DNA of 64,000 nucleotides from Microcebus murinus (lineage: Eukaryota; Chordata; Mammalia; Primates; Cheirogaleidae): the NCBI RefSeq assembly GCF_040939455.1, contig NC_134108.1, positions 13,731,501 to 13,795,500 on the forward strand. The letters are read 5' to 3'. Positions 1 through 10,955 of this stretch are shown one piece after another. The notes beneath the pieces are model-generated. The model saw only the letters and a list, made by a program, of their open reading frames with translations, searched no databases and was not told where the DNA came from. Within the stretch, counting starts at the first letter, position 1; the number at the start of each line of letters is the position of its first letter. Position numbers and translations under genes: made by a program.

Positions 1-186
1 CTCTCCAAACCCTGAATTCCATCCTGAATTTCTTGCGACTCTATTTCCTTTAGAATCATTGGCCCCAATCTCTCATGTGAAGCAATAGAGCTCTCATGGG
101 GCAGATGAGAAGGGCTGCTCATCTTCACTGCTCTGCGATGCAATGCATGGGTTGTACAGATACACTGCTTAGCCTCACCCATCATT

Positions 187-285
187 AGGTCTTTTTTTCG
201 GGGTAGGGCTTATATTGTGCAAATGCTTAGAAATCCTGCTAGGGCTTATTTTATGGGAAGGTCTTATTTTCAGGGAAACACAGCA
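187..285. mobile_element. possible short non-autonomous DNA transposon
   Basis: Related blocks recur in about 100 bases: GGTCTTTTTTTCGGGGTAGG near the start, AGGGCTTATATT and AGGGCTTATTTTATGGG in the middle, and AGGTCTTATTTTCAGGG at the end before GAAACAC. I recall similar short elements rich in 'GGTCTTATTTTCGGGG' in several mammals, probably non-autonomous DNA transposons, but I cannot assign a family. No clear terminal inverted repeat or target duplication was established. Confidence 0.4.
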
Positions 286-951
286 GAAGATTGCTTAACA
301 TTTCCCCTTTGAAAAGTAAACTATAATAGTAATGGTGATATTAACTTAGGTTTTTAAACTATCTAACAAACCAATAGGGTTAATGGCACTGTTTGAAATT
401 GTTATTTCTATTTAAAAGATGAGGATATTAATACATAGAGGTCCAGTGACTATGAGATTCTCACTGATAGATGGAGCCAGGACTTTCTCCTTTTCCCTCT
501 GAATCCAACTAATCCTACTCATTACCAACACTCAGCTAAAGCATCAGTCCAGCCAAGGACTTTACGGTTAGGTCTCTGCAGCATTTGATGCTTACTTTTA
601 TTACAGACCTAAACTCAGTGTATCAAAATAATCAGTTAATTGTTTGTGCCTTCTGCCCACCCAGTCCATGGAAAAAGCAGACCTTACTCACTTCTATTCC
701 CCCGGTGCCAGACACAGTTCCAGCATGAGCAGAATGCATAATGGTTCGTTTTGCAATATACTAGAGAATTGTTTTATTTTACCAGAAATTTTATGATCTA
801 CACTAGTAGTTTTCCCACACTCATGAGAATTAGGGATGGATTTAAGGCCTTTACACAGTCTTTTAGAATTTTAAAATTTTATGTTTTTTTTCTTAATGAT
901 ATTCTACAAGATATCAAGATGTTAATATCAGAATTTTCTGCATCTGTTGGA

Positions 952-1085
952 ACAATGGTCCTCAATCCTGGTCACAAATTTGAGACTTGGTGGGGAGTTT
1001 TAGACAAGTATTGATATTCAGGCACCACTCTGGACCAATTACATAGGAATCTCTGAGGGGTGGGTCCTCATGCAGGGATTATTTT
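952..1085 (+). mobile_element. MER5A-like hAT-Charlie fragment
   Basis: The order of landmarks follows the MER5A consensus: CAATGGTCCTCAATCCTGG at the 5' end, GGGGAGTTTT, then CAGGCACCAC, GGACCAATTACATAGGAATC and TCTGAGGGGTGGG. It is a degenerate non-autonomous DNA transposon with no coding capacity. The right end is frayed. Confidence 0.75.
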
Positions 1086-2639
1086 CAAAGAGTCTCCTCC
1101 CATGATAAAAAAATGTATGGTCAGTACTGAGACCAATCTAGATAGTCCATATAATCCTGAACTGTTTCCTAAGTAACACGTTTTTCACCAGTTCTTATTA
1201 ATACCTTAGAATCTAGCAGTTATATTTTAAGTATCTCAAATGAATACAAACAGAAGCAAATAAAATATATAAATGATGTGTTCCTGCCCAAACCAAATGA
1301 TGTCACAGCATACACACAGGCAAAGGTTTTGTGATACTTCTGAGCACAGATGAGTGGTGGGAGAACCCAGTCGTGGCCTGAGTGCTTGGTAGAGTTCCAT
1401 CTCAGATGCAAAGGGACCAGGCATGTTGCAAACAGCAACATAATTTCTGCAAAGCATTGTTATTGTCAGTTTGCCTTTTAGTTTGTATTTCATTTGTGAA
1501 TTTGTTTTGCTTTTATATTTATATAACAGCTATACGCATTTAGAGCATATACTCAGTTGTCCATTTAAATAAAAAGTATGTTCCTTCGTATTTAAGCAAC
1601 ATTGTAATGCTAAGAACATTTTAATTCAGCACTGGGGGAATGAGTGGGTATTTTCTTCTTATGCTCCAGAAGAAAAATAAAACCTAAAAAGTAGATATAA
1701 AGTAAAAGGTAGAAAATACCTTCAAAAGGAGAAATATTAAGTAATCCACTATCCTACGAAGATTTTGCAGTCAAGATCTTCCTGTTCTACTCAAAGATCT
1801 AGAGCTACAACCAGGCCCTGTGTTTTGAAAGGCCTTAGGTACCCTCCCTCTGCTCTTCTGCCCGGCATACTGAACGATCACCTAAGAGTGTTGTGACCCT
1901 TGAACCGAAGAAAACCATGAGAAAACAACAACAAAATCCCACTTATTTCCTGAGTCGAGAAGTAAAATCAAATATTGTTTTCAATGAATGGGTTTTTCTT
2001 TCCCCCAAGATAGTTTTCCTTGTTCAGTGAGGATTCAGAGCATGCAAAATAAGAAAGGGGCTCCATATATTATTCAAACATAATGCAAGTTTTACATCAT
2101 TTCTGGACCCTAGAGAAGGTAGGGGAAAATGGCCATCAAATCCAAGACCTGGGAGGGGGCACCCCCCACCTCATTGGTTCTCTAGAGAGCACAAAATGAT
2201 ATGCAGCTTCTCCTTCTGAGGTTCTGAACAGGAATAGAAAACTGCTTCGAACATCCAGAACACTGTAGGGATTTCCAGGCTCCCAACATCCGCTACCTCT
2301 TGCCCCTCCTGTAAATTCACGTTAAAACTCCCCATGTCCTTCCCAGGCTATAGGGCACTTCGTTGATTTCGCCAATTCTCAGAGGTTCCAGGAAATCTCT
2401 GCAACAAGATGTAGAACCAAATCCATCCTGTTTGGGGCCTGAGGCCACTCTATTCATAAGGACATCTTTGTCATGAAATGCAATCTGTTAACCCCCCATG
2501 GCAGAGGGGAAATCCTGCCTTAGTATTTCCACGCAGGAATTTATTATCCATTATCCGCTAAGCAAGAGGAACACAGTCATTTCCTTCATAGGCACAAAAC
2601 TCAGGATTTAGTATTTGGAAAGGGTGAACAAAGCACACC

Positions 2640-2830
2640 AACATTTATGTGCACCTACTATGTGCTAGGTATGGTGCAATACGCGGTACTGTTTGGTCAT
2701 TCTTTCAATGGTCACAGTGGTTCTGTGAGTTAGGTATCGTTACTGGTATTTTATATATTAGGCTCAGGGAAGCTGCTTATCGAAGGGTGTGTGCCACTAA
2801 GGAAGTGGCAGCAACGCTTCTCTCGAATTC
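2640..2830 (-). mobile_element. MIR SINE fragment
   Basis: The plus strand reads GTGCACCTACTATGTGCTAG followed by the CA/GT-rich core, GGCTCAGGGAAGCTG and GTGCCACTAAGGAAGTGGCA, which is the reverse complement order of a MIR (core and 3' L2-like tail). Old and degraded. The 64-codon open frame across it is a by-product. Confidence 0.75.
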
Positions 2831-4484
2831 TAGACCTCTCTGATGACACAGTCCACACCACGCCAATTTTCAGGAAACTGACATTGGCCATGGGGCTTGT
2901 TTAAGGGCAACACCAGAAGTTGGTAGCAGGGAAAGGCTCTAAAAGTTGCGTGGGCCGCCTACAGAACCCAGTCAGCTAGAGAAGGAGACAGTGAACCACT
3001 TAATAACTATGAAACGCCATTGAGCATAAAACAGTGGCAACAGGCAGCCTCCCCAGAGAGGAAGTGTGGCATCACAAAGAACTCAAGAGATAATATAATC
3101 AAATCTCCTTCAATGTGACAATAGTGCACATACCTGACAATATGCCCACTTGCTTCCAAGGCCTGTTCTTGTCAGAAACCCTCAACTGCTAAGAATTAAT
3201 GATCCTCAATGTTTACAGTCAATATGTGTTAAAAATGTTCTTTCATCTAAATATAGAGACTCTGAATCATTGTCTTATTTCTAAACTTAAAAATAGAAAT
3301 GTTCTGAGTAAATTGTTAATAACATGAAGTGAGCGCAAATAACCCAGATCCAGAGAAGAAAAAGATTCTTTGTGATGAGAATTTATTAAAATTAACGATG
3401 AAATAATTCATGTGTGGCCACAGGATGAACACAGGACATCACTCGCTCCAGCACCATATGTTTCATGAGGGTACCACGATGACAAGACACACCATGGTAG
3501 CCAAGCAGACCTAGATGACAGGTGGCAGCTGGCATGTTTTATGTTTATATGTAATATATACTATTCTCGCTGGACATTCCATATCCCTTGTTCACCAAGT
3601 GAACAACCAGGGCACATTCTTCAGAGATGTTGCCATAATGCTTTCTAGTATCCTATTTTCCCTTAACTTTTCGCCTCCGATTTGTAAGGGTCTGTGAATT
3701 ATTCCTCTTTCTTAGTCCATCAGTTGAAAGGGAAATGCTGTCTGCAGATCGGTTTGGGATGAACAGGTAATTAAGGCTACAGCAACAGTTCAACAGCATA
3801 AGGTATCTGAGGAGTAACCAGCGGTCCTGCGGGGACCTGGCAGGCACTGTGAAGGCTTCTGGGAAACTGGAGTTGGCTTGTGGGTCAGGAGAAGGGAGAG
3901 GACCTATGGTTAAACAAAGAGGACAGGGGCTGGGATGAGGGTCTGACCAGCTCTCCAGGGAGCTGATTGGACAAAGTCGCCAGAAAAAGGATAAAATAAT
4001 TATTCAATTGAATTTGAAGGCTAAACTGTTTATTAGAGGTTGTTGATTTACACATATAAAGCTTTGACACATGAATCTTTCTGAGCCTTGAAAAACATGC
4101 ACTGAAAGAGTAATTTTCTGGGCTACGAATTTCGAAGCTAAGAAGAAGCACGCCAATAATTCTGCAGCTGTTCACCACGAAGTTTGCATCAAGGTCTTTC
4201 AACATTAAGGTTCAAATCACAATCAGTTGTCATCCCAGAGAGAAATCTTGCTCTAGAATCTTTCTAAACATGATTAAGTAGCACAATTAACAAAGTCTCA
4301 GGATAATGGCCATAGACTATTCTCTCTTGTTGTTGTTACCTTTGAGTCTCCACTGTTTTTTTGTAAGTCTAGCTGGAGGGTTTTAAACTAAAGCACTTAA
4401 TGATATTGGAAAAAGACATGAACCCACTCAGTTTAAGCGAGAGATTCTCATCAGCGAGGATGCTGCTGTCCTTGAGTAAAAGGC

Positions 4485-4590
4485 CTAATGTGTTACATGA
4501 ACTGCATTAGACACTTTGTACGAAATTTCCCCTTTACCCACAATAGCCCAAGGAGATGGGTATTATTTTTTCCACTTAATAATTTGATAT
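4485..4590 (-). mobile_element. MIR SINE fragment
   Basis: A short piece resembling the reverse complement of the MIR core: GCATTAGACACTTTGTACG, then CAAGGAGATGGGTATTATTT. It is heavily diverged, so the call rests on order of short landmarks only. Confidence 0.5.
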
Positions 4591-4904
4591 TATCTAGATC
4601 TGTAGAGCACTGAAAAGGATGATATGTTTCAAAACGGTAGGAAGAGCATGAGAAGAATAAGGACTTTCTAGGTCCTTCTGGCTATGTCCAGCAAATGAGC
4701 ATCTATCAAAAGACTGAGTGGTGTAATATCTGTTGGCAGTCGACAGGCTAAAGACTGTGAGGAATACAAAAAAATATAAATAGTTTATAAGGAAATTAGG
4801 AAACACATCCATAAAGAACCAGAGAAGATTCCAGGTTGAAATTTAAAAAAAAAAGAAACTTAAAGGAAAAATAAAAGCACAAAACTGTGACATTCATTTT
4901 TTGT

Positions 4905-4967
4905 ATCTTTGGCACAAAGTTCGTAGTAGGAACTCAGTAAATGTTCAATTATTGAATAAATGAATGA
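4905..4967 (+). mobile_element. L2/MIR 3'-end fragment
   Basis: GTAGTAGGAACTCAGTAAAT and TTGAATAAATGAATGAA reproduce the shared 3' end of L2 and MIR elements (the 'gctcaataaatgtttgttgaatgaatga' type end). Only the tail is recognisable. Confidence 0.6.
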
Positions 4968-5149
4968 AATCAGTCGACCAAGTAACCGAATGCTGGATTG
5001 TGTGATATTGACTTTAAGAATCAAAAAAAGTCTAGAGGAAAAAATTCATAACAGACTTGGGTAGCAGCAAGACTTCCTGAATAAAGTGAGCTAGGCCTAG
5101 AAGAATTGGAAATATCTGAATTGTGAAGGAAAGCTGAAGTTCCACTGGA

Positions 5150-5250
5150 TAGAAGCCTACGACCCACAGGCCCACAGCCTCCTCCTCGGCCCCCTTTGCT
5201 GCTGCAGCTCCCAGCCGTCCTCCGCTGCTGCCGCCCCACCGGCTTTTGCC
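5150..5250. other. short GC-rich block
   Basis: About 100 bases of CCTCCTCGGCCCC, GCTGCTGCAGCTCCC and CGTCCTCCGCTGCTGCCGCC sit in otherwise AT-rich intron. On the minus strand this reads as Gly/Arg/Ser-rich codons (72-codon open frame 5021-5239) with no family I recognise. It could be a regulatory segment or the 5' part of a retrocopied mRNA, but no poly-A tail or target duplication was found. Confidence 0.3.
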
Positions 5251-7543
5251 CTCAGCTCATCTGCTCTGATCTTATTTGCCCTCCTCTTGAGCTCTGTCCA
5301 GCTAGTTCTCAGAATGCCTTGAAGTTGGCACCTCTGGATTAATCAGGAGTGCCTCTGTCCTTTGATGTGGTGTGGAAAAACAAATAGTATTTGTCCTATG
5401 GAGGAATCTAGGCTTCTGCAAGCAAAGCAATAAATTATTCCAAATGAGGCAGAAATGATGACAAATATCTCCCCCTCCCAAATAGCTGTGAAGAGGGCTT
5501 CCCACGGAAATTTTGGCATTTGGGAGACCCTCTCAGGACTTCCAGAAAGACATTCCTAGCAGGTCCTCACAACAACCTTTCAATTCCCCTCGTGCCTCAA
5601 CTCCCAAATAAGGGTCACTATAAAGCCAACCTCCTCTGACTTTGGCCACTGGGGTTCAACACAAAACCTTAGGGCCCGCCATACAGTGAAGTTTTGTTTC
5701 CTGGGTGTCAGAAAGGCGTCTTCTAGCTCAGGTTTCCTGAATTGCTTCCAGCTTGGCTTCTACCAGAGATTCCTGGAGTCAGAGTGACTTTGTAATTTGC
5801 CTCATGGTAGGCAAAGACTTTCCCCAGATCAGAGCCGTGCACTGGTTGAGTGTTTAGGAAATTCCATATCTTTGGTTGTGGGAAAAACATGTTGAGTGTG
5901 GTATTCTTCATCTGACTGATTGCTCTCTTTCTCCGAAAAAGGCTCCTAGCACCATGCCATTGTGTTTCAGAGCCTTGTCCTCTTTGATTTGGTTTTTTAG
6001 GAACAATATGAGACACTAGGAGCCATGCTCAGTGGCAGACCTGCTTTTCTAAAATGTAGCTCAATTTTGTAGTGAAAAGAGTGGTTTCACTTTGCACAGG
6101 GTTGAGAGGCTGCTTCTGTGTGGTTACTGCTCTCCTAAGCCAGCAGCACCGTCTTTGATGGAAAAGTCGAGCTGCCGCCTGTTAGCTCATGAAAAAGACA
6201 ACTGCAAACTCTGTCAGTGTACAGTGCCTCGTGTTTCCAAAACAGTGCTCCAGCCCTTCAAGAGCAAGGAAGTGTGTGGAAGATTCTCTGAAAGGAAGGA
6301 GAGGGCACGAAAGTGTAACTAGTGTGAGAAGGAGGCAGAGGGAGGCCAAATCCTGGCCTGGGCAGTACAGCTTGAGGTTCCAGTGCCAGTCTTTAATAAA
6401 AGACTTTCTTGTGAGGGCTGGAAGGTTTTTCCCCCTGAGTTGCAAAAAAACCTGGATCTATGAATCCAATGTTTTGATAGCAAAAGTCTTGACTTTTTTT
6501 TATATGATTAAAAAAAAAACCACCCTAAAATAGGAACAGAAACAGAACAATAATGCAGGAAAAGGTTTTATGGATCTGAAGGAAATACTCTTGATTATCA
6601 AGAGCAGAGCATCCATGTGTGTTGATTATACAACTCAGGCTGATCTCACTTCCTGTGTGGGACACCTTTTTCCTGGTGAAAGTAGGAAAAGCAAGTCCTA
6701 GCCCGTGATAGTCCTGCTTTCCCTGAAGTTACCAGACTGCCCACGTGACAGCCGTCGGCACGTGCCAGCCCTCCACCGAAGAAGGAGCAGGTTCGGGACC
6801 TGGCACCGTGCAGCCGAGTGGCACTGCTCCCAGAACACTCGTCCTGTAAAGAGCCATTGTGGGATCTGGACCCTTCAACGTACAGGACAAACGAGCGAAA
6901 TGAAAAGCACAATGCCTGTGAGTGGGCCCAGAAACTTGAATGCGGTGGTAATCACTTCCTTAGTGTACGTCCCATTATTTTTCATGGGACTTCATTCTGT
7001 CATTCAGCCCTTGCCTAGTGTAATAGTACAGATTTCCTTTAACGGTTGATAAGTGAGAATGATTACGGTGATAACCATTAAGCCGCACAGGTTACTAGCA
7101 TCGGTGGGGAAGAGAAGTGGAAAATTGTCAGGGGGGGTGGGAAGGGATTGGCATGCCAAAGGAAGACACAGAAACCAGTGAAAAGGGAAGGAAGTGCTGA
7201 TTCTCCGTGGGTGACCAGTGCCACTGCAGTTCAGCTACTGAGGAATCTGAGACTGTGTCTGATGGTGTAAGAAACTAAATTGGGCCTAGGGCTTCAAAAT
7301 AGCTACAATTTCTATGTGGGATGAGGCATGAAGTGGGGCTGGAGGAGGGGGAAGGTCCAAGTGAAGGGCATCTCCCGCGCAGCTGACACCCTTTGTGAGC
7401 TGCAGGTCCCACAGGCTGTGGAGCTAGTGCTTAGATCCAAATACTGAGGGCCTGGGAGGAGCCAGGGTGCTAATTCTGGCTGAACCATAGTTTCCATCTG
7501 GGTGACCTGGAGTGACTCTTTATACAACAGCCAACCTCACTAC

Positions 7544-7558
7544 AAAAAAAAAAAAAAA
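7544..7558 (+). repeat. A run
   Basis: Fifteen consecutive A after CCTCACTAC; no SINE or retrocopy body was recognised upstream. Confidence 0.85.
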
Positions 7559-8102
7559 GATGCTGCTCTTAGCTAAGCTTTCTCGAATGAATAAATAGGA
7601 GGGGACAGTGGAATTAGACTCCATTGACCAAATGGAAAATGCTCTTTCAGCTGGATCAATTTTACCATATTTCATGCTTCTTCGTTTTAGGGCCAGGTTT
7701 TTCTATCTCTAAGCCAATTAAATTTTTTAGCTAACAGTTTTGATTAGAAACATGGTTTGTCTCAAATAACTCTCTAGACAAATAACTAGCAACAGACATG
7801 CGTCTATATACATGTACCATTTTAATAAAAACATCCCCATATCTTTGAAAACATACAAATATTTCAACAAAAAGGCCATTTGGTTTAATTTCCAATGATG
7901 ATTTTTTTTCATTCAACTATTTGGCAAACACAGTTCTACTACGCTAAGCAATCTATAATGATGATAGATTATTTTAAATATGTGCCAGTAGTTTCTTTCC
8001 ATTTATGACATTATGTCCTGGGTAGCGGGTAGATTGTATCTGGTTGAAAATACAAATAAATATTTCATCCAGAATCCAAGTTCTCTCATGTTATCAACTC
8101 AC

Positions 8103-8236
8103 CAGAATTAAGCAAAATGATAGATTTGAGGCACACAAACTCCTCTCCCTGTAGATTCATCATACGGAACCGAGACGATGTGGCCAGCAACATGTCAAAG
8201 ATCTCCACCATGCCCTCTACACATTTCCCCTGGTTC
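8103..8236 (-). CDS. ESR1: ESR1 coding exon 6 (oestrogen receptor alpha, ligand-binding domain)
   Basis: The minus strand encodes Asn413 to Ser456 of oestrogen receptor alpha, starting [20 protein letters not shown] and ending KSIILLNS. The length is 134 bases, as expected for ESR1 exon 6. Its first base G completes Arg412, joining in phase with exon 5, and its last base G starts Gly457. The acceptor is a pyrimidine-rich tract ending TTTTCATAG before 8236; the donor is GTGAGTTGA from 8102 down. Ligand-contact positions Met421, Ile424 and Leu428 and the loop and helix after them are present. It lies about 38.2 kb downstream of exon 5 in the transcript. If intron 6 were retained, the frame would continue for only a few residues (Gly-Glu-Leu-Ile-Thr) before a stop. 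No change from the human protein is apparent to me. Confidence 0.98.
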
Positions 8237-8544
8237 CTATGAAAACACAGCCCAGAAAAAAAGGTTAAAGGACAGAAAAGCTTCCACAAGACATGATAAA
8301 GTCATAAATATCTACTGCCTCCAAATCAGTAACAAAAACTGCTGCTCATTCTCTTCATGGAGCACGAACATTGATTTGAATTCTAGAAGGCAAGACAAAA
8401 AATGGTTTTCCATCAATAAAATATTCTCATTTCAAATTCTTATAAGAGATGTTCTGTTCAATCCCCAAGTCTGCCATGTTAGAAATATAAAGCTCTTCAA
8501 CCTACATGTAATTGAAAATGATTAGGGTTCAGGTAAATGATTTT

Positions 8545-8960
8545 TCTAATAAATATTTATTGATCTGTATTCTGGGCATTGTGATTAGTTATGGAAATAA
8601 AAACAGGGCCTCTGTTCTCAAGATGCTCATGGCTTTTGACTAATAAATATAACATGTCCTAATAGGTGTGTTTCAAGGTGCTTTTGAAGTACAAGAAAAA
8701 CTATGGTAACTATGGATGGTTGGGCTGGGCCCATTGGTGTCGCAGAGGATGGTAGGTAAGAACATTGCTAGGAGGTGGCATTTGAGTTGACACATTAAGA
8801 GAATGTAGAATTTCATCAAGCAGAGGTGTGAACACACCCTTGAAAGAGGATCCTACACATGGAAAGAAAGAGCAGCATGGAAGAACATGGAACAGTGTGT
8901 TGGAGGTGAGGAGACAGGAGATAAATCTGGAAAAATAGGAAAATTTTAGGTGATTAAGGA
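8545..8960 (+). mobile_element. L2-like ancient LINE fragment
   Basis: The order AATAAATATTTATTGA, CAGGGCCTCTGTTCTCAAG, GGTGGCATTTGAGTTGACAC and GAAAGAGCAGCATGGAAG matches the widespread ancient mammalian repeat whose copies read 'tatttattgagc...ccctgccctcatggagctt...ggtgacatttgagctgagacc'. I call it L2-like; the exact family name is uncertain. Confidence 0.6.
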
Positions 8961-9685
8961 TGTCCTACATCATTATAGAAAGTTCATGCTTTTTCCCTTG
9001 GCATCAAGAGTTTAACATTAGTAGTTGAACCTATTAAATAAGCAAACCCAAAGGTTCATAATATGTAATATTTAAAAATGCAGGTGTCAGTATCTTTTTA
9101 TAGGGTTATTACAGAATTTACATGATACTACATGTGAAAGGAATTCATTCAATTTTTGTTCACAACTTGAATTTTGGGCATGATGTGTTTGAGGGGGTCA
9201 GGAAAAAGTTAAAATAGTCTATGTTCATGCAAACATATTTGTGAAATGTATAAACATTTAAACACGAACACTAAATGCATTGTTTTGTACTTTGTTTTGT
9301 TTTTATTTAATATATCTTGGAATACTTCATCAAATGCTTTTAACAGCTGAACAAAATGCTATAATTTATTTAACCATCTTTATTTAATCTTTATTGATTG
9401 ACATTTAGTTTGATTTCAAGTATTTGGCAGTTACAAACATTCCATTCAATGACTATCCTTATGTTTATGTCTTTGGACAAATTTACAGATAGCTATAAAA
9501 AAAATTCCTAGAAGTAGACTTGCTAGATCAAAGAACTTATATATTTTTAATTCTGATAGATAGTTAAAACATTGCTTTCAAAGAGCTTATACCAACAGAC
9601 TATTGTTGGTGGCATATATTGGCATAAGCTTCTGTGAGCTGCCTGTTCTTATCTTTTGCCCATATTTTTCTATTGGGTTATTGGT

Positions 9686-9698
9686 CATTTTCACATTG
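9686..9698 (+). repeat. Alu target-site duplication, left copy
   Basis: CATTTTCACATTG, identical to 10013-10025. Confidence 0.93.
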
Positions 9699-10012
9699 AT
9701 TGATTGATTGATTTCTTTTTTCTTTTTTTTAAAGATGGGGTCTCACTCTGTCGCCCAGGCTGGAGTGCAGTGGACTAGTCATAGCTCACTATAACTTCAA
9801 ACTCCTGGGCTCAAATGATCACCTGCCTCAGCCTCCCAAATAGCTGGGAATACAGGTGGATACCAATACACTCAACTAATTTTTAAATGTTTTTTTAGAG
9901 ACAAGGTCTCCCTATATTGCTCAGACTAGTCTTGAACTCCTGGCCTCAAGTGATTGTTCTAACTTGGCCTCCTAAAGCTCTGGGATTATAGGTGTGAGCC
10001 ATCATACCCAAC
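9699..10012 (-). mobile_element. Alu SINE, full dimer
   Basis: Reverse-oriented Alu: T-rich tail with an (ATTG) run, then GTCTCACTCTGTCGCCCAGG, CTGGAGTGCAGTGG, the middle T-rich linker, and GATTATAGGTGTGAGCCATC at its head. The 13-base target duplication CATTTTCACATTG is perfect at 9686-9698 and 10013-10025, which fixes the ends. Divergence suggests an old, AluJ-like copy. Confidence 0.93.
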
Positions 10013-10025
10013 CATTTTCACATTG
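10013..10025 (+). repeat. Alu target-site duplication, right copy
   Basis: CATTTTCACATTG, identical to 9686-9698. Confidence 0.93.
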
Positions 10026-10544
10026 CTTCTTAAGAGCTCTTTATATATTAAAGGAATTAGCTCTTTGCCATATGTATTTTTAATGTTTTATCATAGTTTA
10101 TTATGTTTTTCTTTTGATTTTGTTTCTGGTATTTTCTTCTGCTAAATATTTAATTGTTAGAGAATTAAATTTATCCAACTTTTCATTTATGGCTCCAGAA
10201 CAGTATATCTTGCTTGAAAAGATCACTCCCCTTCCAATAACACATAAAAAATTATCTTATGTTTTCTTCTAGTATACATTCACATTTTTATGTTTAAATC
10301 TGTGATTTATTCATTTTTATGACAACTTTACTGAGATATAATCATATGCCATATAATTCACCCATTTAAAGAGTAAAAGTCAACAAATTCTACTATATTC
10401 ACAGAGTTGTACAATCATCATTTGGGATTTATTTTTGTGTAAGCTATAAGACAGGAATTCAGCTTAATATTTTTTCCAGGAAGCTACTTAGTTTTCTTAA
10501 CATCACTTATGGAACACACCACCTTTTTCACATTGACTTGAAAT

Positions 10545-10720
10545 ATGCTTGGTACTTTTAATATGTTCATTTACTTCTTACAACTGACCTCTATGTTTAG
10601 CATTATTGTTCCCATTTTCCAAATGAAAAAAAATTAGGACTCAACTGTTAAGTCAAACCACATTGCCTACCAACAAGAATTTTTATCTTCCATTCTTAGT
10701 CCACTTTAATTCACTGAACA
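10545..10720 (-). mobile_element. MIR SINE fragment
   Basis: TTACTTCTTACAACTGACC, then CATTATTGTTCCCATTTTCC and AAATGAAAAAAAATTAGGAC follow the reverse complement order of the MIR core. Diverged and partial. Confidence 0.65.
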
Positions 10721-10955
10721 GGAGTTAGAGGGCCTATTACATACCAGTACTTGTGCTCAACATAAAGTTACAGAGAAGAAAGTCATGGGCATTGTTAATA
10801 AGGAGATCTAGAATGGGAGCAAGAGAGACAAAGATAAAGGCAGGTACAAAACAATGGGATACATTCCCCAGAAAAGGTATTAAAAAAAAAAAGCCTCTGG
10901 CATCTAATGCCCATCTCTCCAAATTCAACCTGTGTCAATATTGAAGCAATTATCA
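10720..10955 (+). mobile_element. L2-like fragment
   Basis: GGCCTATTACATACCAGTAC, CTCAACATAAAGTTACAGAG and GAGAGACAAAGATAAAGG correspond loosely to the 'cctactatgtgccaggcact...cagacaataaac' repeat. Strongly decayed, so the assignment is tentative. Confidence 0.4.

Larger units (their letters stand above)
1..8102 (-). other. ESR1: ESR1 intron 6, 5' part
   Basis: This is intron downstream of exon 6; exon 7 was not found and should lie beyond position 1. Repeats recognised here are a possible small DNA element (187-285), a MER5A-like copy (952-1085), MIR or L2 fragments (2640-2830, 4485-4590, 4905-4967), a short GC-rich block (5150-5250) and an A run (7544-7558). In 286-950, 1086-2630, 2831-4480, 5265-7540 and 7560-8102 I recognise no gene or repeat. 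The short open frames there have no family resemblance I can name. Confidence 0.9.
9240..10440 (-). mobile_element. L1M fragment (antisense), interrupted by an Alu
   Basis: Typical antisense L1 3'-region phrases occur on both sides of the Alu: TCCTAGAAGTAGACTTGCTA and GAGCTGCCTGTTCTTATC before it, and AAGAGCTCTTTATATATTAA with ACAACTTTACTGAGATATAA after it. Old and non-coding. The flanking L1 resumes in register after the Alu, showing the Alu inserted into it. Confidence 0.8.

Noticed and set aside
1..8102. ESR1 exon 7, and exon 4 in 46619-64000
   Set aside because: I looked for the minus-strand text of these exons (VYTFLSSTLK and SALLDAEPP regions) and did not find them; they should lie outside the window.
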